From Klebsiella electrica (lineage in GTDB: Bacteria > Pseudomonadota > Gammaproteobacteria > Enterobacterales > Enterobacteriaceae), in NCBI RefSeq assembly GCF_006711645.1, contig NZ_CP041247.1, forward strand, positions 1,984,001 to 2,048,000: 64,000 nt of DNA, written 5' to 3'. The notes under the pieces are model-generated. The model was not told where the DNA came from and did not search any database. It saw only the letters and a list, made by a program, of their open reading frames with translations. Shown piece after piece: positions 53,875 to 63,679 of the stretch (position 1 is the stretch's first letter; each line of letters opens with the position of its first letter). Both the position numbers and the translations under genes were made by a program.

Positions 53875-56800
53875 TGTGGTTGCCGCATATCCTTAGGGTG
53901 AAAACAGGCGTAAATAACCGGAAGAACCAGTAGCGTCAGAATGGTCGCAAAACCCAGCCCGAACATGATAACCACCGCCATACTCTGGAAGAAGACGTCC
54001 AGCAGCAGCGGCGCCAGCCCGAGCACGGTGGTAAAGGCCGTGAGCAGTATAGGGCGTAAGCGCGAGGTTGCCGCATAGATAATTGCCTCGTGCTGCGGTT
54101 TTTCCTGTTTTTGTTGTTCAATCTCTTCAACCAGCACGATGCCGTTACGGATAAGCATGCCGCTCAGGCTAAGCAAACCGATAAGCGCCATAAAGCCGAA
54201 GGGAATGCCGGTGATTAAAAAGCCCGGCGTCACGCCGATCAGCGCCAGCGGCACGGTCAGCCAGATGGCAACGGCATTTTTCAGCGAACTGAACATCAGC
54301 ACGGTGATGACGAACATCACCAGATAACCTAATGGCAGGGTGGTGAACAGCCCCTGCCGCGCTTCGCTGGAGTTCTCCGCATCGCCTCCCCACTCAATAC
54401 TGTAGCCGTGCGGCAGACTGAGCGCGTTAATTTGCGGCTGGACTCGCGCCAGAATATCGCCCGGGGTTTGATGGCTCAGCGGGTCGGGGTTGCTCATCAC
54501 CGTGAGGACGCGGCTGCGGTCGCGGCGGAGAATTAACGGGTCTTCCCATTCGAGGTTAAAGCCGCTGACGACGTTGCTCAGCGGAATGTACTGCTGACGG
54601 CTCTGGCTCCACACCAGTACGTTTTTCAGATGGTTAGCATCCTGACGTTCGGCGGCGGGCGGGCGTACCACCACCGGCAGCAGATCGGCGCCTTCACGAT
54701 ACAGCCCGACGCGGCTACCGCTGAAATTCATTTGCAGCGCACTGTCGATATCTTGCTTATCCACCCCCAGCTCGCGGCCGAGGACCGGCGAATACTGCGG
54801 ACGGATCGTTTTACTGCGGTTTTGCCAGTCGTTACGCACGCTGCCGACGGCCGGATCCGCCGCAAGGATCGTGCTGACCTGGCTGGCTATCAGTCGCAAT
54901 CTGTCGGGATCGGGGCCTTTAATACGCACCTCGATGGCGCTATCGCTGGACGGACCAAACATCACCCGCTTGCTGCTGGCGTTGACCTGCGGATAGTGGC
55001 GCGCAATATAGGCATCGACGTGGCGAGTGAGGGCGTCAATACTACGCTGGTCGTCCATGCGCACCATGATCTGCGCATAGTTGCTGTACTGCCGCTGGCC
55101 GCTGTAGGTGAGGATAAAGCGCATGCTGCCCTGACCGATGGTCGCCACGGTAGTGACCACGCCCGGCTGGCCGTTAATCGCGGTTTCGATATCGCTGGTC
55201 ATTTTTTCGGTGGCGGCGATATCGGTGCCGTAGGGCAGCCACAGGTCCACAAAGAAGACAGGCGTATTGGATGACGGGAAAAAGTTCTGTCGTACCGAGC
55301 CAAATCCCCAGACCGCGCCGACCAGCAGCGCGGCCATCACCGTAAGGGTGACGGTTTTTTGCCGCAACAGGGCGTTGAGGATCTGCTGATAGCTGCGGTA
55401 AAAGCGTCCGCGGTAAGGATCGGCCTCAGCGGCTGGCGTCGGGGATGCCGCGCCTTTAAACAGCCACCATTTGATCAACACCGGGGTAATGGTGAGCGCC
55501 GAGAACCAGCTGAGCATCAGGGAGATGAGCAGCACCTGGAACAGCGATTTACAGTATTCCCCCGTCGAGTCCTGCGACAGACCGATAGGCGCGAAGGCGA
55601 GGATGGCTATCACGGTTGCCCCCAGCAGGGGCAGGGCGGAACGGCGGATAACGTAGTTGATGGCGGTCAGCAGCGTTGACCCCTGCTGACGGGCAATCAG
55701 CACGCCTTCGACAATCACGATGGCGTTATCGACCAGCATGCTGAGGGCGATAATGAGCGCGCCTAGCGAGATCCGCTGCAGCTCAATGCCCCACAGGTAC
55801 ATAATCAGCAGCGTGCCCAGCACGTTGAGGGCCAGCGAAAACGCAATAATAATACCGCTGCGCACGCCCATAAAGATCAGCAGAACGCCGACGACAATGG
55901 CCAGCGCCATTAAGAAATTAGTGATAAAGCCGTTAACCGAGTGGCCGACTTCAGCCGCCTGATCGTAGAACAGATCGAGGTGAATCCCGGCGGGTTTTTC
56001 CGCCGACATTTGTGCCAGCCTGGCCTCCAGCGCGTGGCCCACATCGATGACGTTGACGCCGGGAATGAACGAGACGCCCATGGTCACCGCCTGACGGCCG
56101 TTGGCGTGGTAGAGGCTGGACGGCGATTCGCTCAAGCCGCGCGAGATGGTGGCAATATCCCGTAACCGGGTTGCCGCCCCCGTACCGTGCGGGTTGATCG
56201 GCAGATCGCCCAGTTCGTCGATATTCTCAAATTCCCCGGTCGGATGCAGGCGAATGGACTCGCTGCCAGATTTAATCTCCCCGGCGCTGGACACGACGTT
56301 CAGGCGGCTGAGAATGGCGGAAAGCTGGTTAAGCGTAATGCCGCGGGCGGCCATTTTGGGTAAAGAGATATCAATATTAATCTGCTGGGGGAGTACACCG
56401 CCGATGGCGACCTTGCCAACGCCGGGCACCAGTACCAGTTCCCGACGCAGCTGCTCGGCATAACGGACCAGCTCGGGATTGGTAAAACTGTCGCCGGAAA
56501 TGGCAAAGAAAAAGCCAAACACGTCGCCGAAATCATCGTTCACGAAGGGGGTGACCACGCCCGGAGGGAACAGACGGGCCGCATCGCCCACTCTGCGCCG
56601 CAGCTCATCCCAAATTTGCGGCAGCTCGTTGGAGTGGTAATTCGAGGCGATATTCACCGTAATCTGCGAGAGCCCGTTGGACGAAATAGAGCTGACGTTA
56701 TCCAGATAAGGCAGCTGTTGCAGGGCATTTTCCAGCGGCAGGGTGACCTCTTCTTCGACCTGTTGCGCCGAAGCGCCAGGATAGTGGGTAATGACCACCG

Positions 56801-56933
56801 CCGTTTTAATGGTAAAGGCCGGATCTTCCAGACGGCCGATATTGAGCAGGGCGAAAATACCGCCAATGCCCAACAGCAGAATGGTTAACCAGACGCGAAC
56901 GGGATTATTAATAAACTGACGAGAGATATCCAT
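53871..56933 (-). CDS. RND efflux permease (HAE1-type)
   Basis: Encodes 1020 residues, a full-length RND permease: first helix at about 10-30 (VRVWLTILLLGIGGIFALL), two large periplasmic domains, twelve helices. Helix 4 has LSMLVDNAIVIVEG: Asp402 is kept, but the second proton-relay Asp of AcrB is Asn403 here. Such DN variants occur in a subgroup of uncharacterised RND pumps, and transport is still expected. The substrate is unknown. It overlaps the adaptor gene by one base (shared ATG/TAA junction at 56933) and the acyltransferase by four. No outer-membrane TolC-like gene is near. Confidence 0.9.
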   Translation of the reverse strand: MDISRQFINNPVRVWLTILLLGIGGIFALLNIGRLEDPAFTIKTAVVITHYPGASAQQVEEEVTLPLENALQQLPYLDNVSSISSNGLSQITVNIASNYHSNELPQIWDELRRRVGDAARLFPPGVVTPFVNDDFGDVFGFFFAISGDSFTNPELVRYAEQLRRELVLVPGVGKVAIGGVLPQQINIDISLPKMAARGITLNQLSAILSRLNVVSSAGEIKSGSESIRLHPTGEFENIDELGDLPINPHGTGAATRLRDIATISRGLSESPSSLYHANGRQAVTMGVSFIPGVNVIDVGHALEARLAQMSAEKPAGIHLDLFYDQAAEVGHSVNGFITNFLMALAIVVGVLLIFMGVRSGIIIAFSLALNVLGTLLIMYLWGIELQRISLGALIIALSMLVDNAIVIVEGVLIARQQGSTLLTAINYVIRRSALPLLGATVIAILAFAPIGLSQDSTGEYCKSLFQVLLISLMLSWFSALTITPVLIKWWLFKGAASPTPAAEADPYRGRFYRSYQQILNALLRQKTVTLTVMAALLVGAVWGFGSVRQNFFPSSNTPVFFVDLWLPYGTDIAATEKMTSDIETAINGQPGVVTTVATIGQGSMRFILTYSGQRQYSNYAQIMVRMDDQRSIDALTRHVDAYIARHYPQVNASSKRVMFGPSSDSAIEVRIKGPDPDRLRLIASQVSTILAADPAVGSVRNDWQNRSKTIRPQYSPVLGRELGVDKQDIDSALQMNFSGSRVGLYREGADLLPVVVRPPAAERQDANHLKNVLVWSQSRQQYIPLSNVVSGFNLEWEDPLILRRDRSRVLTVMSNPDPLSHQTPGDILARVQPQINALSLPHGYSIEWGGDAENSSEARQGLFTTLPLGYLVMFVITVLMFSSLKNAVAIWLTVPLALIGVTPGFLITGIPFGFMALIGLLSLSGMLIRNGIVLVEEIEQQKQEKPQHEAIIYAATSRLRPILLTAFTTVLGLAPLLLDVFFQSMAVVIMFGLGFATILTLLVLPVIYACFHPKDMRQPQ

Positions 56934-58018
56934 TAAAGTCCTCGTTCACGCGTCCAGATTCGAACCGGCTGTTGGGCATGCAGTTCGCTTACGCCAGCTG
57001 CCACAACGCGCTCGCCGGCGCTGAGCCCGTCGGTAATAACCACCCCCTGGGTGGTGACCTGCCCGACGCTCACTTTGCGATCCTCAAGATGCAGCTGTTC
57101 GCCATCGCCCTTAATCACCCACACGTGCGGCTCATTGCGCGGATGATTATCGGGATTGAACACCGCCTCAACCGGCACCACCAGCGCCTCGCGACCGGTA
57201 TTGGCGGGCAGATTCGCCAGATTCACCGTCACGGTCCCGCTGACGCCGCCCACCGCGGGGAAATCGGCCGGGCGCGGCATGGTCAAAATCACCTGCCACG
57301 TCAGGGAATGATTGTCGCTGCTGCCGGAATGCTCTTTGTACTGGGCGGTAAACTGGCGATCCGGCAGGGCGTTGATTTTCACTAGCGGACGATACTGCGC
57401 GTTGCGAATATCAAAGGCGCTAAACAGATTTTCCGGGATGCTAAAGACCACGTCGAGCAGATCGCTACGCGTCAGGGTCACCACGGTCTGCCCGGCGGCC
57501 ACCACCTGGTGATTGCGCACCGGCACGCTGGCCGCTACCCCGCTAAACGGCGCCTTTAGCGTCAACTGGTCGAGTTCTTCGCGGGCAATTTTCAGCGCGG
57601 CATTTGCCGAGTCGCGGCTGGCGCGCTGAATGTCCATTTCGGCTTGCGAAATAGCCTGGCGGCCGGCGAGGGTCTGAAAGCGGTCAAACTGCCGCTGCGC
57701 GAGCGTGGCGGCAGTTTGTCGTTCATTGAAACGCTGTTGGGCTTCCCGCGCGTTGAGACGGGCGAGGACCTGTCCTTGCGTAATGTTGGCGCCCTGGCGC
57801 ACATCGAGCGATTCCACCAGGCCGCCGCGTTTAAAAGAGAGATCCGTAGAGTCCCCGGATTCGATGCGCGCGGGGAAAACACGCTGCTGTGAATCCCCGA
57901 CCGCAGTCACCTCAGCGGCTTTCACCATCCGTGGCAGCGGTGTAACCTGCGGCGCTTTCTGGTCGCAAGCTGTTGTTATCAAAATAACAACAGGAATGAG
58001 AGAAAAATAACGGTTCAC
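56933..58018 (-). CDS. RND periplasmic adaptor lipoprotein
   Basis: Encodes 361 residues. Lipobox LITTAC with Cys18 anchors it to the inner membrane. The lipoyl/hairpin domain (about 60-190) includes GGLVESLDVRQGANITQGQVLARL and a coiled-coil hairpin rich in Gln/Ala/Arg. Beta-barrel and membrane-proximal domains follow, with the family end DGLSAGERVVAAGV. It links the RND permease to an outer-membrane channel, probably TolC encoded elsewhere. It is second in the operon, after the 36-codon membrane peptide. Confidence 0.9.
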   Translation of the reverse strand: MNRYFSLIPVVILITTACDQKAPQVTPLPRMVKAAEVTAVGDSQQRVFPARIESGDSTDLSFKRGGLVESLDVRQGANITQGQVLARLNAREAQQRFNERQTAATLAQRQFDRFQTLAGRQAISQAEMDIQRASRDSANAALKIAREELDQLTLKAPFSGVAASVPVRNHQVVAAGQTVVTLTRSDLLDVVFSIPENLFSAFDIRNAQYRPLVKINALPDRQFTAQYKEHSGSSDNHSLTWQVILTMPRPADFPAVGGVSGTVTVNLANLPANTGREALVVPVEAVFNPDNHPRNEPHVWVIKGDGEQLHLEDRKVSVGQVTTQGVVITDGLSAGERVVAAGVSELHAQQPVRIWTRERGL

Positions 58019-58074
58019 TGTATTCCCCGCAAAGCTAAAAGATTTATTTTACATATTGGTTACAACCGGCGGAT

Positions 58075-58185
58075 TTATTCAGCCAGGGCAGAGACGACGA
58101 GATAGGTGAATAATCCTGTCGCCGTACAGGCAATGATTGCCAGGGCGATAAACAGGCTCAGGCGAAACAGACTATAGCCAAACAT
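58075..58185 (-). CDS. Small single-helix membrane peptide upstream of the RND operon
   Basis: ATG at 58185, after the excellent ribosome site AAAGGAGGAG, opens 36 codons giving MFGYSLFRLSLFIALA, then a hydrophobic stretch and LVVSALAE before TAA. The helix spans about residues 8-33. Its stop is 56 bases before the adaptor start and it reads in the same direction. AcrZ, a small membrane protein, modulates AcrB in E. coli, so this peptide may play a like role. No known family was recognised. Confidence 0.7.
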   Translation of the reverse strand: MFGYSLFRLSLFIALAIIACTATGLFTYLVVSALAE

Positions 58186-58300
58186 CGCTCCTCCTTTAGT
58201 GATGGATATATAGTTAGTAAATCCTCATATACCTAATTATGGGGTGGTTTTTGCAATCGTTACAGCTCCTGATTATGAGGATAGTCGTAGAAAAGCGGAA

Positions 58301-58363
58301 ATGTTAAAAAGAGTAAAAATCGCCCTGATGTCGACGCTTTGGCGGCGTTTCCAGCCGAATTGA
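58301..58363 (+). CDS. Possible basic leader peptide
   Basis: ATG at 58301 opens 20 codons (MLKRVKIALMSTLWRRFQPN), strongly basic. No good ribosome site is visible, only GCGGAA. It lies in the 363-base gap before the uspG-like gene, 18 bases before a second small frame. Such short frames arise by chance, so this is weak. Confidence 0.25.
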   Translation: MLKRVKIALMSTLWRRFQPN

Positions 58364-58381
58364 CTGAAGGGGGGTATCTCA

Positions 58382-58444
58382 GTGATATTTTTCAATATAT
58401 TAATTGGTGGCTTAATCATGTTAACCGTCCTGTGCTACGTTTAA
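58382..58444 (+). CDS. Possible 20-residue hydrophobic membrane peptide
   Basis: GTG at 58382, seven bases after AAGGGGGG, opens 20 codons with an almost fully hydrophobic product (MIFFNILIGGLIMLTVLCYV). Peptides of this size occur beside P-type ATPases (KdpF, MgtS/MgtR), and a P-type ATPase gene follows 590 bases downstream. The ribosome site is strong, but no homologue is known to me. Confidence 0.4.
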   Translation: MIFFNILIGGLIMLTVLCYV

Positions 58445-58549
58445 TCATACCGATTATTGTGCCAGCTTTGTTCCTGAGATTTTTTCCGCAACACGTGTCG
58501 TAGGAAGTTATTCGCCATCTATTCTATTGGTAATAAAAGGATTGTCTGT

Positions 58550-58981
58550 ATGTATAAAAATATTCTGGTCCCGGTTGATGTCTTTGAAATTGGCCTTGCC
58601 GACAAGGCGCTATCCCACGCTCAGTTTCTTGCGCAGAGCGCTTGCGGGAAAATTCACCTGTTGCACGTAAATCCTCTGTTTTCCCCGGTGCTGACGCGTG
58701 GATTTATTTCTGATGCGCGAAAAATGGAAGACTATCTGGTTAAAAACGCTGAGGAAAAACTTGCCGGGTTGGCCAAAAAGTCCACCCTGCCGGAAAGTGA
58801 CATCCAGATTCATGTCCGTAGCGGCAATGTTCGCGATGAAGTGATCAAACTGGCTGACGAGCTGCAGGCGGATGTGGTGATTATTGGCTCGCGAAACCCC
58901 AATATTCAGACCCATTTGCTGGGTTCTGAGGCGGCAGGCATCGTTCGTTATGCCCATGTGCCGGTTTTTGTCGTGCGTTAG
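58550..58981 (+). CDS. UspF/UspG-type universal stress protein
   Basis: Encodes 143 residues, one Usp domain. It starts MYKNILVPVDVFEIGLADKALSHAQFL and ends with the ATP-binding pattern VVIIGSRNPNIQTHLLGSEAAGIVRYAHVPVFVVR split across the C-terminus, close to E. coli UspG (142 residues). It is probably an ATP-binding stress protein. The P-type ATPase gene follows by 50 bases on the same strand, so they form a unit; the pair may couple ion transport to stress or energy state. Confidence 0.88.
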   Translation: MYKNILVPVDVFEIGLADKALSHAQFLAQSACGKIHLLHVNPLFSPVLTRGFISDARKMEDYLVKNAEEKLAGLAKKSTLPESDIQIHVRSGNVRDEVIKLADELQADVVIIGSRNPNIQTHLLGSEAAGIVRYAHVPVFVVR

Positions 58982-59031
58982 GGGCGGCCTGATGCTGTTC
59001 TGATTTCCGTTACAGGAGTGAGGAGATAACT

Positions 59032-61719
59032 ATGAGTACAGACAAACCGGCTGGCCCGTTCTATAAGCTTTCCGTCGATGAAACCCTGACCCGCACCAAC
59101 AGTTCCTCCGAAGGTATTAGCAGCGCAGAAGCGGCCTCGCGACTCCAGCAGTACGGCGAGAATGCGCTACCCCAAAAGCCAGGCAAACCCGCGTGGCTCC
59201 GTTTCCTGGCCCATTTCAACGATGTCCTGATTTATGTCCTGCTGGCGGCCGCGCTGCTGACTGCGGTCATGGGGCACTGGGTCGATACTCTGGTGATTCT
59301 GGGCGTCGCGGTGATCAATGCCCTGATTGGACATATTCAGGAAAGCAATGCGGAAAAATCGCTGCAGAGCATTCGTAATATGCTGGCCAGCGAGGCGGTG
59401 GTGATCCGCCAGGGAAACCATGAAACGGTAGCGACTACCGCGCTGGTGCCGGGCGATATCGTGGTGATCCGCGCGGGCGACCGAATCCCTGCCGACCTGC
59501 GGGTTATCGAAGCCCACAACCTGCGCGTGGAAGAGGCGATACTCACCGGCGAGTCGACGGTGGTGGAGAAAAGCACCGAGGCGCTGAGCGGCGATCTTCC
59601 CCTCGGCGATCGCACGAACCTGCTGTTTTCCGGTACGACGGTCAGTTCCGGCGGTGGTAAAGGCCTGGTGGTGGCGACCGGCGGCGATACCGAACTGGGT
59701 CATATCAACCAGATGATGGCGGATATTGAAAAGCACCGTACGCCGCTGCTGGTACAGATGGATAAGCTCGGCAAAGCCATCTTTATTATTATTCTGGTGA
59801 TGATGGCCGCGCTGTTCGTCTTCAGCCTGCTGTTCCGCGATATGCCGGTTTCAGAGCTGATGCTCTCGCTGATTAGCCTTGCGGTGGCCTCGGTGCCGGA
59901 AGGTTTGCCGGCGATTATCTCGATCATTCTCTCTTTAGGCGTGCAGACCATGGCGCGGCAGAAGGCGATCATTCGTAAGCTGCCGACCGTTGAGACCCTC
60001 GGGGCGATGACGGTAATTTGTTCGGATAAAACCGGGACGCTGACCATGAACGAGATGACGGTTAAAGCCGTCATTACGGCGGATACCGTCTATCGGGTGG
60101 AAGGCGATAGCTATGAACCGATAGGCAATATCCACCCGGTCGACGGGGCCGGGCCGGTTGTGGTGGCGCCCGGTACGCTGCTTGAGCGCTATTTGAGGAC
60201 CATTGATTTATGTAATGACAGCCAGCTTATCAAGGATGAAAGCGGGTTATGGAAAATTACCGGCGGCCCGACGGAAGGGGCGCTGAAGGTGCTGGCGGCG
60301 AAAGTCGCGCTGCCGACGGTGGCAACCGAATTGCGCAGCAAGATCCCTTTCGATTCGCAATATAAATATATGTCGACGCTCTATCGGATCGGTAATGAAG
60401 AGATGATCTTAATCACCGGCGCTCCGGATGTGCTGTTCCGGCTTTGTCAGCAGCAGCAGACGGAGGAGGGCCTGCAGCCGCTGAATCAGCCCTACTGGGA
60501 AGCAAAAATTGAAGAGTACGCGCGGGAAGGGTTGCGAATGGTCGCGGCGGCGTGGAAGCCTGCGGCCAGCGGACAAAGCGAGCTGACCCATCAGGATCTG
60601 CAGCAGGGCGTCATTCTCCTCGGTATTGCCGGGATGATGGATCCGCCGCGTCCGGAAGCGATTACGGCGATTGGCGACTGCCTGCAGGCGGGGATTCGCG
60701 TGAAGATGATCACCGGCGATCACCCGCAAACGGCGATGAGTATCGGCAAAATGCTGGGCATCGGCAACGCCAGCACGGCCATTACCGGGCGCGAGCTGGA
60801 GGTGATGGACGACCAGCAGCTCAGCGAAGCCGCGCAGAAGTTTGATATTTTCGCCCGTACCAGCCCGGAAGATAAATTCCGTCTGGTGCAGGCGCTGCAG
60901 AGTAAAAAAGAGGTCGTGGGGATGACCGGTGACGGGGTGAACGATGCTCCGGCGCTGAAGCAGGCTGATGTCGGGATCGCGATGGGCATCAAGGGAACCG
61001 AGGTGACCAAAGAGGCGGCCGACATGGTGCTGACGGATGATAACTTCGCCACCATTGCCAGCGCGGTCAGAGAAGGGCGGCGGGTGTACGATAACCTGAA
61101 GAAAACCATCCTTTTCATTATGCCGACCAACCTGGCGCAGGGGCTATTAATCATTATCGCGCTGCTGGCGGGGAACTTAATTCCTTTGACCCCGGTACTC
61201 ATCTTATGGATGAACATGGCGACCTCCGCCACGCTGTCGTTTGGTCTGGCGTTTGAGGCTGGCGAGAAGAACATCATGGCGCGACCGCCGCGCGATCCTA
61301 AACTGCATGTTATGGATGGTTTCGCCATCTGGCGGGTGGTTTTTGTTGGCTCGATGATCGCCGTAAGCGCCTTTGTTCTGGAGGCCTGGCTCCAGCCGCG
61401 CGGCTATTCGCCGGAGTTTATCCGTACCGTCCTGCTGCAAACGCTGGTGACCGCCCAGTGGTTTTACATGCTCAACTGCCGCGTCTCCGACGGCTTTTCG
61501 CTGAGTAAAGGCTTACTGGCGAACAGAGGCATCTGGATCGTCAGCGGCGTTCTGCTGGCGCTGCAGCTGCTGATCATCTACGCGCCGTTTATGCAAATGC
61601 TGTTTGGCACCACCGCGCTGCCGTTCCGCTATTGGGTGATCACTTTTGTTATCGGCTTTGTGATGTTCCTGATTGTGGAGGTCGAAAAACCGTTAACCCG
61701 CAAATGGCGCACCGCCTGA
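59032..61719 (+). CDS. P2-type cation-transporting ATPase
   Basis: Encodes 895 residues. TGES (about 183-186) in the actuator domain, DKTGTLT with phosphorylated Asp332, and TGDGVNDAPAL in the hinge are all intact. The helix 4 motif VPEGLP is that of Ca2+/Na+,K+ pumps. The helix 6 region reads NMATSATLSFGL, lacking the Asp that completes the calcium site in SERCA (N..TD), so calcium specificity is doubtful; Na+, K+, Mn2+ or proton transport is possible. N-terminal about 70 residues form a cation ATPase N domain. GGAGTGAGGAG precedes the ATG. It follows a universal stress protein gene. Confidence 0.9.
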   Translation: MSTDKPAGPFYKLSVDETLTRTNSSSEGISSAEAASRLQQYGENALPQKPGKPAWLRFLAHFNDVLIYVLLAAALLTAVMGHWVDTLVILGVAVINALIGHIQESNAEKSLQSIRNMLASEAVVIRQGNHETVATTALVPGDIVVIRAGDRIPADLRVIEAHNLRVEEAILTGESTVVEKSTEALSGDLPLGDRTNLLFSGTTVSSGGGKGLVVATGGDTELGHINQMMADIEKHRTPLLVQMDKLGKAIFIIILVMMAALFVFSLLFRDMPVSELMLSLISLAVASVPEGLPAIISIILSLGVQTMARQKAIIRKLPTVETLGAMTVICSDKTGTLTMNEMTVKAVITADTVYRVEGDSYEPIGNIHPVDGAGPVVVAPGTLLERYLRTIDLCNDSQLIKDESGLWKITGGPTEGALKVLAAKVALPTVATELRSKIPFDSQYKYMSTLYRIGNEEMILITGAPDVLFRLCQQQQTEEGLQPLNQPYWEAKIEEYAREGLRMVAAAWKPAASGQSELTHQDLQQGVILLGIAGMMDPPRPEAITAIGDCLQAGIRVKMITGDHPQTAMSIGKMLGIGNASTAITGRELEVMDDQQLSEAAQKFDIFARTSPEDKFRLVQALQSKKEVVGMTGDGVNDAPALKQADVGIAMGIKGTEVTKEAADMVLTDDNFATIASAVREGRRVYDNLKKTILFIMPTNLAQGLLIIIALLAGNLIPLTPVLILWMNMATSATLSFGLAFEAGEKNIMARPPRDPKLHVMDGFAIWRVVFVGSMIAVSAFVLEAWLQPRGYSPEFIRTVLLQTLVTAQWFYMLNCRVSDGFSLSKGLLANRGIWIVSGVLLALQLLIIYAPFMQMLFGTTALPFRYWVITFVIGFVMFLIVEVEKPLTRKWRTA

Positions 61720-61725
61720 GGCAAG

Positions 61726-61766
61726 AACGGCGTATCAATGGCCTTCAGGGCCGCTGATACGCCGTT
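61726..61766 (+). terminator. Terminator between the ATPase and cvrA
   Basis: AACGGCGTATCA and TGATACGCCGTT, 12 perfect pairs, with an inner GGCC/GGCC stem, six bases after the ATPase stop. It has no long U-tract. Confidence 0.7.
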
Positions 61767-61853
61767 GATAAGCTGATTCAGGCGCCAGGTGGTAGGTGGT
61801 GCTGTCATCAACACCGTGCCATCATCCTTCGTCAGCGAGCGGACAGAGGCGGA

Positions 61854-63587
61854 TCACACCGCCTCATCTTCCGCCACGCGTACCCCGACCTTCAGCACGT
61901 GGTCTTCCTCTTTCTCCGCCACCGTCCACAGCATTCCGGCAAACTCCACCTGGTCACCAACCACCGGTGCGGCACCGAGCAGCCCCTGAATCACATCCCC
62001 CAGCGATTGCTGGCGTTCGCGAAACTCTTCCCCGCCGTCAAGACCGTAAATTTGCGCCACATCGGCGAATTTAGCGTTGGCGTCGAGAATAAAGTCGCCG
62101 AAGAAGCGCTGGTCGAGCGCCACCGGTGGCGACTGGCTGAACATTTTGCCCAGCGCCGGCAGGTCGTGCTCGCGGCCGATCACGCAGAGAATATCGCCTT
62201 CGAGCAGCCGGGTGCTGCCGGTTGGGTGCAGCAGAATATTGTCGCGGAACAGGGCGGCAATGCGGGTTTCCGGCGGCATATGCAGATCGCGCAGCGCCGC
62301 GCCGACGCACCATTTATCGGCGCTCAGCTGGTAAACAAACTGCTCCCAGGGATTTTCCGGATGGATATCCAGCCCGACGCGGGAAATGGGCCAGCCCACC
62401 GGCGGAACCACCACTTTGGCTTTTTTCGCCGCCCACGAGAGGGAGGTTCCCTGCAGCAGCAGGGAGACCAGCACCACGAAGAAGGCGACGTTAAAGAACA
62501 GGCGGGCGTTATCAAGACCGGCCATCATCGGGAAGACGGCGAGAATAATCGGCACCGCGCCGCGCAGGCCAACCCAGCTGATAAACACCCGTTCGCGCAG
62601 AGTAAAGCCGCGAAACGGCAGCAGGCCGGCAAAGACCGACAGCGGGCGGGCGACGAAAATCATCCACATCGACAGCAGCAGCGCCGGGATGGCGATAGGC
62701 CACAGGTCCGATGGCGTGAGCAGCAGACCGAGTACGAGGAACATGGCGATTTGCGCCAGCCACGCCAGCCCGTCAAAGTTCTGCAGGATCCCGTGACGGT
62801 TGCGAATCGGCCGGTTGCCGAGCAGGAAGCCGCACAGATACACCGCCAGAATACCGCTGCCGTCCAGCGAGGTGGTGACGGCAAAAATCATAATCCCGCC
62901 GCTTAGCGCCAGCAGCGGATAGAGCCCCGCAGGCAGCACGATGCGGTTAATCATCTGCAACAGCAGATAGCCGCCGCCGAGACCAATGACGATGCCGAGA
63001 CCGAACTGCTGCACGATGTGCACGGCAAACATCCAGCTCAGGCCGGTTTGATGCTGCTGAATCATCCCGATAAGGGTAATGGTCAGGAATACCGCCATCG
63101 GATCATTGCTGCCGGATTCAATCTCCAGCGTGGCGCCCACGCGCTCGTTCAGCCCTTTACCGCCGAGCAGCGAGAAGACCGCCGCGGCATCGGTGGAGCC
63201 GACAATCGCGCCGATCAACATCCCTTCGATGAGATTGAGATGGAACAGCCATGCGGCCATTATCCCGGTCAGACAGGAGGTGATCAGCACGCCAACGGTC
63301 GCCAGTGACAGGGCGGGCCAGAGGGCGACGCGAAACGAACTCGCCTGGGTGCGCATACCGCCGTCCAGCAGGATTACCGCCAGCGCCAGGTTACTCACCA
63401 TGTAGGCGAACGGGTAGTTGTCAAAAGGGATGCCGCCGATACCATCGACGCCAGCCAGCATACCGATGGTGAGGAAAATAACCAGAATCGGGATGCCAAG
63501 GCGTGAGGAAAAGGAACTCAATAAAATGCTACAGGTTACTAATACAGAACCCAGAATAAACAGACTAATGACCGCACCGGCGTCCAA
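61854..63587 (-). CDS. cvrA: Potassium/proton antiporter CvrA (NhaP2)
   Basis: Encodes 577 residues (E. coli 578). CPA1 antiporter: 13 hydrophobic helices with [11 protein letters not shown] (about 155-165), the ND motif of the ion site, and [16 protein letters not shown]-terminal RCK/TrkA_C domains follow (about 400-570) with [16 protein letters not shown]. It expels K+ at high potassium or low osmolarity. The start is TTG at 63587, giving [14 protein letters not shown] as in E. coli, with AAGGAG upstream. Presence of this gene after dadX matches E. coli apart from the 11 kb insert. Confidence 0.95.
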   Translation of the reverse strand: MDAGAVISLFILGSVLVTCSILLSSFSSRLGIPILVIFLTIGMLAGVDGIGGIPFDNYPFAYMVSNLALAVILLDGGMRTQASSFRVALWPALSLATVGVLITSCLTGIMAAWLFHLNLIEGMLIGAIVGSTDAAAVFSLLGGKGLNERVGATLEIESGSNDPMAVFLTITLIGMIQQHQTGLSWMFAVHIVQQFGLGIVIGLGGGYLLLQMINRIVLPAGLYPLLALSGGIMIFAVTTSLDGSGILAVYLCGFLLGNRPIRNRHGILQNFDGLAWLAQIAMFLVLGLLLTPSDLWPIAIPALLLSMWMIFVARPLSVFAGLLPFRGFTLRERVFISWVGLRGAVPIILAVFPMMAGLDNARLFFNVAFFVVLVSLLLQGTSLSWAAKKAKVVVPPVGWPISRVGLDIHPENPWEQFVYQLSADKWCVGAALRDLHMPPETRIAALFRDNILLHPTGSTRLLEGDILCVIGREHDLPALGKMFSQSPPVALDQRFFGDFILDANAKFADVAQIYGLDGGEEFRERQQSLGDVIQGLLGAAPVVGDQVEFAGMLWTVAEKEEDHVLKVGVRVAEDEAV

Positions 63588-63679
63588 AGTTGACGTACTC
63601 CTTACTGGCGTAAAGGTTTTATGAAAGTGACATTATTTTAACAACCCGCAGAGTATCCGAAAATGTGTAACCGATGTTT

